This document shows positions 58,077-64,000 of a DNA stretch of 64,000 nt, one piece after another; position 1 is the first letter of the stretch, and each line of letters opens with the position of its first letter. The notes beneath the pieces are model-generated. The model had not been told where the DNA came from. It did not search any database and worked only from the letters and a program-made list of their open reading frames with translations. This DNA comes from Planctomycetota bacterium (GTDB taxonomy: Bacteria; Planctomycetota; UBA1135; GCA-002686595), in NCBI GenBank assembly GCA_016872715.1, contig VGZD01000001.1, positions 58,578 to 122,577 of the forward strand, written 5' to 3'. The position numbers and the translations under genes were made by a program.

Positions 58077-59174
58077 GTGAATCTCCAGACCGTTGCAGGC
58101 TCGCTCGCCGCGCTCGCGGGTGCGCTACTTCTGTGCACCTGTTCCGCCCCGCCGGAGGCTAGGGTGACTCCGCTGCGTGGCATCAATCTCGCCGGCGCCG
58201 AGTTCGGCCACGAGAAGCCGGGCTTCTCCTGCGCCGCGACGGGCGCGTACGGCAAGGACTGGACCTATCCGAGCGAGAGCACGGTGGCCTACTTCGCGCG
58301 CCACGGCCTGCGGCTCTTCCGCCTGCCCTTCCGCTGGGAGCGCATCCAGCCCGCGCTCGGCTGCGAGCTCGACTCCGCCGAGCAGCGCCGCCTCTCGCGC
58401 TTCCTCGACCTCGCGCGCTCTTACGAGTGCCGCGTGATCCTCGACCTGCACAACTACGGCCGCTACGCGCTGCCGACCTCCGGCACGACGCGCGAGTTCG
58501 TGATCGACGAGCTCTCCGGCGATCGCGCGCCGGTGACGAGCGCGGACTTCGCGGACCTCTGGCAGCGGCTCGCGGGCGCGTTCAAGGACCATCGCGCGCT
58601 GCACGGCTACGGCCTGATGAACGAGCCCCACGACATGGGGGCGAGCGACTGGAAAGCCATCTCTCAGGCCGCGGTCGACGCGATCCGCGCGATCGATCTG
58701 GGCACGGCGATCTACGTCGGTGGACTCGAGTGGTCCACGAGCTCCCGCTGGACGGCCGTCAACGGCCCGACGGCTTGGATCCGCGATCCGTCCGGCAACG
58801 TGGTCTACGAGGCGCACTGCTACTTCGACGAGGACGGCAGCGGCCGCTACCAGCAGTCCTTTCAGGACGAGCTGCGCAAGGACGCGCGGCTGCTCGATCG
58901 CGGAGTCGCGCGCCTCGAGGACTTCGCTGCGTGGTGCGAGAGCAACGGCGTGCGCGGCTTCCTCGGCGAATACGGCGTTCCGCGCGATGAGCCGCGCTGG
59001 CACGAGGCGCTGACGCGCTTTCTCGCGCGCCTCGACGAGCGCGGGCTCGAGAGCGCCTGCTGGGCCGCCGGCGAGTGGTGGGGCGACTACCCGCTCTCCG
59101 TGCAGCCCGGTCACGCCTTCGTGACGGACTCGCCGCTGCTCGCGCGCATCAAGCGGCGCGCGCAGCCGCGCTGA
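58077..59174 (+). CDS. GH5-like glycoside hydrolase, lipoprotein (putative endoglucanase)
   Basis: A 365-residue protein from the GTG at 58077, with GGAGG about 9 bases upstream. A hydrophobic N-terminus with a Cys-containing lipobox region (ALLLCTC) precedes a TIM-barrel. RLFRLPFRWERIQP, VILDLHNYG, the acid/base Glu183 in GLMNEPHD and the nucleophile Glu298 in FLGEYGVP match GH5 cellulases. It follows the barrel gene by 65 bp. Cellulose operons usually carry an endoglucanase (BcsZ, GH8) that trims the polymer, and this enzyme probably fills that place. Confidence 0.88.
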   Translation: MNLQTVAGSLAALAGALLLCTCSAPPEARVTPLRGINLAGAEFGHEKPGFSCAATGAYGKDWTYPSESTVAYFARHGLRLFRLPFRWERIQPALGCELDSAEQRRLSRFLDLARSYECRVILDLHNYGRYALPTSGTTREFVIDELSGDRAPVTSADFADLWQRLAGAFKDHRALHGYGLMNEPHDMGASDWKAISQAAVDAIRAIDLGTAIYVGGLEWSTSSRWTAVNGPTAWIRDPSGNVVYEAHCYFDEDGSGRYQQSFQDELRKDARLLDRGVARLEDFAAWCESNGVRGFLGEYGVPRDEPRWHEALTRFLARLDERGLESACWAAGEWWGDYPLSVQPGHAFVTDSPLLARIKRRAQPR

Positions 59175-59186
59175 GCGCGGCGCGCC

Positions 59187-60251
59187 TCAGCGCCCGAGCG
59201 TGTCGAAATCGAGGGCGATGCGCGCGCCCCTTCGGGCGAGGACCGGCAGGCGCTGGCCGTCCTTCTCGATCCAGAAGACGCCCGGCGCGAGCCGCGTGCG
59301 CAGGGGCGCGACGCCGTCGTGCGCGAATTCGATGGTCCGGCCGAGGTCGTCGCGCACCGCCACCGTGCCGGCCTCGCTCGCCCCGACTTCCAAGAGCGCC
59401 AGAGCACTCCCACTCGCCTGACGCAGGGCCGCGATGTTCCAGCCGATCTCGAACTCCTTGTCGGCTCCATAGCGCGCGAGCAGTTGCCCGCGCATGTCGT
59501 CGCCGTTGACATTCAAGGTCGAGTACGTGATGTGGAACTCCTGTCCCCATGCGGCAAAGGTGCCGCCGAGGATGATCTGGGTGTCGTTGACGACGCCGAG
59601 GTAGCGGCGCGTGTCGCTCGACGCGACGTAGAACACGCCGCGCAGCAGGTTGCCCGACTCCTGCGCGATGTCCCAGTCGACTTGGGCCGCCGATCCGGCG
59701 AGCGCCTGCAGCGGACCGCTGGCGAACGACACGGTCTGCGTGACGGCCCAGTCTCCGGAGAGGTCGAACAGCGGCGCGTTGCTGATCTTGATCGCCGTGA
59801 CCGCCTCGTTGGTGATGCAGGGCGGGACGCTGCTGCCCGTAGGCGGCATGCTCGTCACGATCAGCTCTCCGGTCATCGAACCCCACACGATCCAGTCGAG
59901 CGTGAGGTCGAGGTGGTACTGAGTGCCGGCGCGGTCGATGAGGCCCGAGGCGCGCAACTGCTCGCCGCGCACCGTGCCCGGAAGCTCGACGAGCTCGCCG
60001 AAGGAACCATCGCTGTCGAGGTCCACGAAGACGCTCGCGCTCTGGCCGGATTGCACGACGTTGACCGTCAGTCGACGTTCGGGGACTTCCGGCTCGCACT
60101 CGCTCGAGAGAACGCGCGACTGGAGCATCCAAACGCCGCTCGCCGGTACGGGGTCGTCGGAGGTCGACGAGCCGTAGTCCTTGCTCGTGTCGCAGGACGG
60201 CAAGAGCAGGATGGAAGCGGCGAGCGTGAGGGCAGCACAAGTGTGGGTCAT
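59187..60251 (-). CDS. Lipoprotein of unknown function
   Basis: A 354-residue protein from the ATG at 60251, which overlaps the stop of the upstream propeller gene by 4 bp. The signal peptide ends in the lipobox LLPSC. The rest is rich in beta-strands with no recognised domain (GSMTGELIVTSMPPTGS, GDDMRGQLLARYG). It is translationally coupled to the propeller protein, suggesting joint action at the cell envelope. Confidence 0.7.
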   Translation of the reverse strand: MTHTCAALTLAASILLLPSCDTSKDYGSSTSDDPVPASGVWMLQSRVLSSECEPEVPERRLTVNVVQSGQSASVFVDLDSDGSFGELVELPGTVRGEQLRASGLIDRAGTQYHLDLTLDWIVWGSMTGELIVTSMPPTGSSVPPCITNEAVTAIKISNAPLFDLSGDWAVTQTVSFASGPLQALAGSAAQVDWDIAQESGNLLRGVFYVASSDTRRYLGVVNDTQIILGGTFAAWGQEFHITYSTLNVNGDDMRGQLLARYGADKEFEIGWNIAALRQASGSALALLEVGASEAGTVAVRDDLGRTIEFAHDGVAPLRTRLAPGVFWIEKDGQRLPVLARRGARIALDFDTLGR

Positions 60252-62062
60252 GGCTGGATCACGAAACGCAGAGCGTTCGAGAGTGAGACGTTGTCGGGAG
60301 CGGGGAAACCGGGATCACGGCTGTACCACTGGCAGTGGACGGTCGTGCCGGGAATGAGCAGCGGGCAGGGAGGCGGCGGGCCGTAGCCGCAGGCCAGATA
60401 GCGATTGAAGTCGAACGTGAGCACGCCCGTGCAGTTCGCGCCGACCGTCGAGCCGAGGGAGTTCTGGACCGGCGTGCGCACGATGGGGGCTCGCAGGCAC
60501 AGCATGCCGCCGAAGAAGGACTTCGAGGCGGTGCCGGTGATCGAGTACACCAGCATGCCGTTCTTCTGGTTCAGCACGTTGCTGGCGCGCACCGAGAAGC
60601 CCGAGCCCTGCGTCAGGCTTGCCACGCCGGCGGCGGAGATGGACGGCAGGCAACCCAGCGAGTTGATCTTCGCTTCGCAGTAGCTCACCGTCTCGTTGCC
60701 GGTGTCCGCGAGCCAGTCCGAGCGGAACACGTCGGAGCAGCCGTTGAAGTCACTGAGCACGAGGTTGTTCGCGTCGTTCTCGAACACGACGAAGCGCCCT
60801 GTCGAGCTGATGCGCGCGTTGCGGCAGTGGTTCTGGACCTGACTCGTCATGCGCCCGCGGCTCACGCGCAAGGTCTCGTTCGTCGACAGGTCGCGCACGA
60901 ACACGTCCGTGAAGTTGTTCGTGTCCGACGGGATCATCGTGCTCGACTCGGACAGGAAGCACACGTAGCGGCCGTTGCCCGAGAACTGCGGCTCGAACGA
61001 GCGCATGTTGCCCTGATTGCCCGCCGTGGACACCGAGATGCGACGCGTGAAGCCACCGGCGAGATCGCGCAGGAAGATGTCGTTTTGGTAGTTCGTGTCG
61101 CCGATCGCGAGGTTCGAGGCCTGCGACTCGAAGGCCACGAACAGGCCGTCGGGAGAGATCGACGGTCGCGTCGAGCCCGCATTGCCTTCGAGGCCGTTCC
61201 ACGCCGTGCTCGCGCGCACGATCGTGTTCGCGGCGAAGTCGCGCACGTAGACGTCGTTGTGGTTGTTCGTGTCCCAGAACAGCATGTTCGTGGACTCGCT
61301 CTCGAAGGCCACGAGATTGCCATTCGCCGAGATCGAGCCATGGAACGAGTCGCGGTCGCCGGGCTGGCCGAATTGGTTGAGGCTCGCGCAGCGCGTCGTT
61401 CCAAGGAGCAGGTCGCGCACGAAGACGTCGCGGCGCGAGCCAGTCTTCGCCGGATCGAGGTTGCCGGCGCGGCTCTCGAACACGACGAAGCGCCCGTCGC
61501 CGCTCAGGCGCGCCTTCTCACAGTCGGCGTCGGCCGCGGCGCCGTTGCTCGCCACGCTGACGCGAGCGAGCTGGCCCGTGGAGCGCGTCCAGACGAACAG
61601 ATCCACCTTGCCGTTGGTGTCGCCGGAAACGAGGTTGGTCGCGGCGGATTCGAACACGACGCGCTGTCCGTCCGCGGAGATCGACGGCGAGCGCGAGTCT
61701 CCGTTGGGCGTCACGCTCGTCGACGGCGTGCTGATGCGCTGCGTCGTGCCGCTCGTGACGTCGCGCACGAAGATGTCGTACTGCGGCTGCGTGTCCCACG
61801 GATCGAGGTTGGTCGCCGTGCTCTCGAACACGACGTAGCGACCATCGCTCGAGACGTCGGGTCGGAACGAACCCTGATTCGCACCCTGCTGCGCGCTGTT
61901 CTGGCTCGCCCGTTCGTTGAAGCACGCGGGTTGCTGCGCTCGCACACTCGACACGACGCCCCACAGCAGCGCGAGGGCTGCAGCGAGCGCGCGCCAGAGG
62001 TGCCTGCGCGTCGATGCGGGAGGCACCCCTGATCGGGGTTGTGCGGTTGCCTGCCAGAACAT
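60248..62062 (-). CDS. Secreted TolB-like beta-propeller protein with shared C-terminal domain
   Basis: A 604-residue protein from the ATG at 62062 with a signal peptide ending in SVRAQ. Residues about 60-450 contain repeated blades of the type SPSISADGQRVVFES and RPSISPDGLFVAFES, each followed by DVFVRDL, as in TolB/PD40 propellers. The last 140 residues (GMLVYSITGTASKSFFG, LCLRAPIVRT, CQWYSRDPG, LSNALRFVIQP) are the C-terminal domain also found at 6031, 31278 and 17976. It is coupled to the following lipoprotein gene. Confidence 0.85.
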   Translation of the reverse strand: MFWQATAQPRSGVPPASTRRHLWRALAAALALLWGVVSSVRAQQPACFNERASQNSAQQGANQGSFRPDVSSDGRYVVFESTATNLDPWDTQPQYDIFVRDVTSGTTQRISTPSTSVTPNGDSRSPSISADGQRVVFESAATNLVSGDTNGKVDLFVWTRSTGQLARVSVASNGAAADADCEKARLSGDGRFVVFESRAGNLDPAKTGSRRDVFVRDLLLGTTRCASLNQFGQPGDRDSFHGSISANGNLVAFESESTNMLFWDTNNHNDVYVRDFAANTIVRASTAWNGLEGNAGSTRPSISPDGLFVAFESQASNLAIGDTNYQNDIFLRDLAGGFTRRISVSTAGNQGNMRSFEPQFSGNGRYVCFLSESSTMIPSDTNNFTDVFVRDLSTNETLRVSRGRMTSQVQNHCRNARISSTGRFVVFENDANNLVLSDFNGCSDVFRSDWLADTGNETVSYCEAKINSLGCLPSISAAGVASLTQGSGFSVRASNVLNQKNGMLVYSITGTASKSFFGGMLCLRAPIVRTPVQNSLGSTVGANCTGVLTFDFNRYLACGYGPPPPCPLLIPGTTVHCQWYSRDPGFPAPDNVSLSNALRFVIQP

Positions 62063-62203
62063 GGAGTTCGCGGGCCCGGGGCGTCGACTCCCACGGGGCT
62101 CCAGTGCTCCACTATCGACGAAGGCGTGCGGGCCGTGTTGCTTGAAATGAGGAATCCTAGACTGCGCCGAAACGAGCCAGAAGAAACTTCCTAGGCGACA
62201 TGC

Positions 62204-62244
62204 GAGCGGCCCCGCGCGCGGGTGAACCGCGCGCGGGGCCGCTC
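62204..62244 (-). terminator. Perfect 18-bp-arm hairpin after the SCO1-cytochrome gene
   Basis: The arms 62204-62221 and 62227-62244 are complementary around a 5-base loop, 32 bp past the stop of the gene at 62276. No T-run follows. Confidence 0.65.
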
Positions 62245-62275
62245 GTGGAGAGGGCGAGGTCCGGGGGCTACCGGC

Positions 62276-63580
62276 CTAGTTGCGTCGACTCAGGTGCAAC
62301 ACGCCGAGCACGAGCGCGAGGCCCATGCCGAGCAGCACGCCGCCGCCGCTCGTGCGCGCGGGCTCGTCGTGGCGCTTGCCCACCGCCGGTGCGCGCGGCG
62401 CCGAGCTCGAGTTCCTCGCCGTGCCGGGCTGCGACGACTTCGGAGCGTCGCTCGAACCGAAGCGATCGATCACGAGGTCGTTGCGCTTCTCGCAGCAGGG
62501 CAGCTTGCGCTCGCCGCTCGCCTCGCTCGCGTCCTCCTCGTAGCTCATGTCGTAGGCGTCGCTCTCCGCCTGCGCCGACGCACGCTCCTCCTCGGCCTGC
62601 CTCGCGCGCTTGGCGGCGAGGAATTCGCTCTCGCTCTTCATGTACTCGAGGATCGCGTCGACATCCGGTTGCTCGAGCCTGAGGTTCGGCATCGGCAGGC
62701 GATTCCACTGCTCGTAGAGCTCCATCACCTTCGGGTCCTTCTCCGCGAGCATCACGTCGGGCTCCGCGATCCAGCGCCGCAGCCACGCCGGCTCGCGCCG
62801 ATCGATGACGCCGAACAGCGGCGGTCCGTTGCGCAACAGGCCGTCCTCTTCGCCGAGCAGGTGGCAGGCGTTGCAGCGCGTGCGGTAGAGCTCCTCGCCT
62901 CGGGTCAGCGGACGCAGCTTGATGGGCGCGTCCTTGAAGTCCTGCATGGGCGTGAGGCGCACGGCGCTCTTGTTGATCCACGTGCCGAGCGTGTTCGCGA
63001 GCATGTAGGGGTTCTCCATCGGCGAGCGCTTGATCCAGCGTCCGGTGCGCTGGTTGCCGACCATCAAGCTCAGGGTGTGGTCGGAGAGGCTCTGCTCGTC
63101 GGAGCGGATCATGCCGAGCTTCTCGCGCACGGTGCGGATGTCGGCCTTGGATCCGGTGAGGAATTGCCAGCCCTTGCCGATCTGGTAGCGCCTTGCGTAC
63201 TCCTTCAGCACCTCTGGCGTGTCGACGTCGGGGTCGATCGAGATCGAGTAGAAGAAGATCTCCTTGCCGACCCAGTCCTTCAGCAGGTCGTAAACCTCGA
63301 TGAGCCGCGCGGTCTCCAGCGGGCAGGCGTCGGGGCAGGAGGTGTAGATGAAGTTGATCACCACCACCTTGTCCTTGAGCAGGTCGTCGAAGAACCGCAG
63401 TTGCTTGCCGTCCTGATTGGTGAGCAGGAGGTTGGGGAAGTAGTCGGCGCCCCAGCGCTCCGCGGCGTTCGTCGAACTCGTGAGCTGCGTCTGCGCCGCG
63501 TTGGCGGAGAGGGGCGTCGAGGCTTGGGCCGCGACGGGCAGCGTGAGGAACAGGTGCGCGAGGAGCGGAAGTTTCTTCAT
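62276..63580 (-). CDS. SCO1/SenC-like protein fused to cytochrome c
   Basis: A 434-residue protein from the ATG at 63580 with a signal peptide. Residues about 45-210 form a thioredoxin-like SCO1 domain with the copper-binding pair Cys82 and Cys86 (SCPDACPLE) and the histidine in LSDHTLSLMVG. A cytochrome c domain follows with C236-N-A-C-H240 and a possible axial Met in RLPMPNLRL. After a charged linker the protein ends in a Gly-rich transmembrane helix (GGGVLLGMGLALVLGVL) and SRRN, a tail like those used for C-terminal sorting. SCO1 proteins deliver copper to cytochrome oxidase or act as thiol reductases. No oxidase gene is present here. Confidence 0.87.
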   Translation of the reverse strand: MKKLPLLAHLFLTLPVAAQASTPLSANAAQTQLTSSTNAAERWGADYFPNLLLTNQDGKQLRFFDDLLKDKVVVINFIYTSCPDACPLETARLIEVYDLLKDWVGKEIFFYSISIDPDVDTPEVLKEYARRYQIGKGWQFLTGSKADIRTVREKLGMIRSDEQSLSDHTLSLMVGNQRTGRWIKRSPMENPYMLANTLGTWINKSAVRLTPMQDFKDAPIKLRPLTRGEELYRTRCNACHLLGEEDGLLRNGPPLFGVIDRREPAWLRRWIAEPDVMLAEKDPKVMELYEQWNRLPMPNLRLEQPDVDAILEYMKSESEFLAAKRARQAEEERASAQAESDAYDMSYEEDASEASGERKLPCCEKRNDLVIDRFGSSDAPKSSQPGTARNSSSAPRAPAVGKRHDEPARTSGGGVLLGMGLALVLGVLHLSRRN

Positions 63581-63600
63581 GGGGTGCGGTGCTCGTGGGA

Positions 63601-63641
63601 CGAAGGTGCGCCGCGAGGAGCTTCCGCGCGGCGCACCTTCG
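63601..63641 (-). terminator. Perfect 15-bp-arm hairpin
   Basis: The arms 63601-63615 and 63627-63641 are exactly complementary and lie 14 bp past the stop of the partial gene at 63656, before the SCO1 gene on the same strand. No T-run is seen. Confidence 0.6.
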
Positions 63642-63655
63642 TTGCCTTCATCGAC

Positions 63656-64000
<345 letters not shown>

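Overview
The window is about 64 kb of very GC-rich bacterial chromosome. It most likely comes from a member of the Planctomycetota. The main reasons are a 1,272-residue protein at 33715-37533 with the domain order of PVC-type (Planctomycetes-Verrucomicrobia-Chlamydiae) haem-binding proteins, several secreted proteins sharing one C-terminal domain, a signal peptidase I with a very large insertion, and many starts without a clear Shine-Dalgarno sequence. The phylum is an inference from gene content, because no rRNA is present. No prophage, CRISPR array or intact transposon was seen.

Layout. 1-5.3 kb: end of an M16 peptidase-like pair, an M1 aminopeptidase with a small DUF4177 protein, an NHL beta-propeller and a HAD phosphatase. 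5.3-8.4 kb: a secreted P-domain/fibronectin-like protein whose 3' end has been duplicated downstream together with palindromic elements. 8.7-17.9 kb: a GT39-like membrane glycosyltransferase, groES-groEL, a receiver protein with an internal repeat, an M19 dipeptidase, an exported superoxide dismutase, a hybrid histidine kinase and a small conserved protein. 18-23.7 kb: an S8-like secreted protease homologue, a DUF669-like protein, cytidine deaminase, DNA ligase and an ECF sigma-factor gene broken by a 32-bp tandem duplication. 23.9-31.1 kb: tRNA-Val(CAC), etfBA, lptB with a serine esterase, signal peptidase I and an ATP-grasp enzyme. 31.2-41 kb: a lamin-tail-domain secreted protein, an IS1182-like transposase remnant, the PVC haem protein, a patatin, a membrane protein and class I aldolase. 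41.2-46.2 kb: a sulfotransferase and two glycosyltransferases. 46.4-50.4 kb: a di-haem peroxidase fused to a right-handed beta-helix. 50.6-59.2 kb: a cellulose-synthase-like locus. 59.2-64 kb: a lipoprotein, a TolB-like propeller protein, a SCO1-cytochrome c fusion and the end of a poly-glycine protein.

The best candidate for an undescribed system is 50.6-59.2 kb. A BcsA-type synthase with a PilZ-like region and its own C-terminal TPR domain is divergent from a lipoprotein made of TPRs plus a predicted outer-membrane barrel, followed by a GH5-like lipoprotein. No BcsB is seen, so this looks like a rearranged beta-glucan synthesis and export machine.

Two further themes run across the window. 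First, four secreted proteins share a C-terminal domain of about 110-140 residues ending in a W(F/Y)xRD-type motif and a hydrophobic tail, a candidate sorting signal. Second, short tandem duplications are frequent. Most are intergenic (13-18 bp units), but some hit genes: one inactivates the sigma factor, one shifts the transposase remnant, one lengthens a receiver-domain loop in frame, and one copies the 3' end of a secreted-protein gene.
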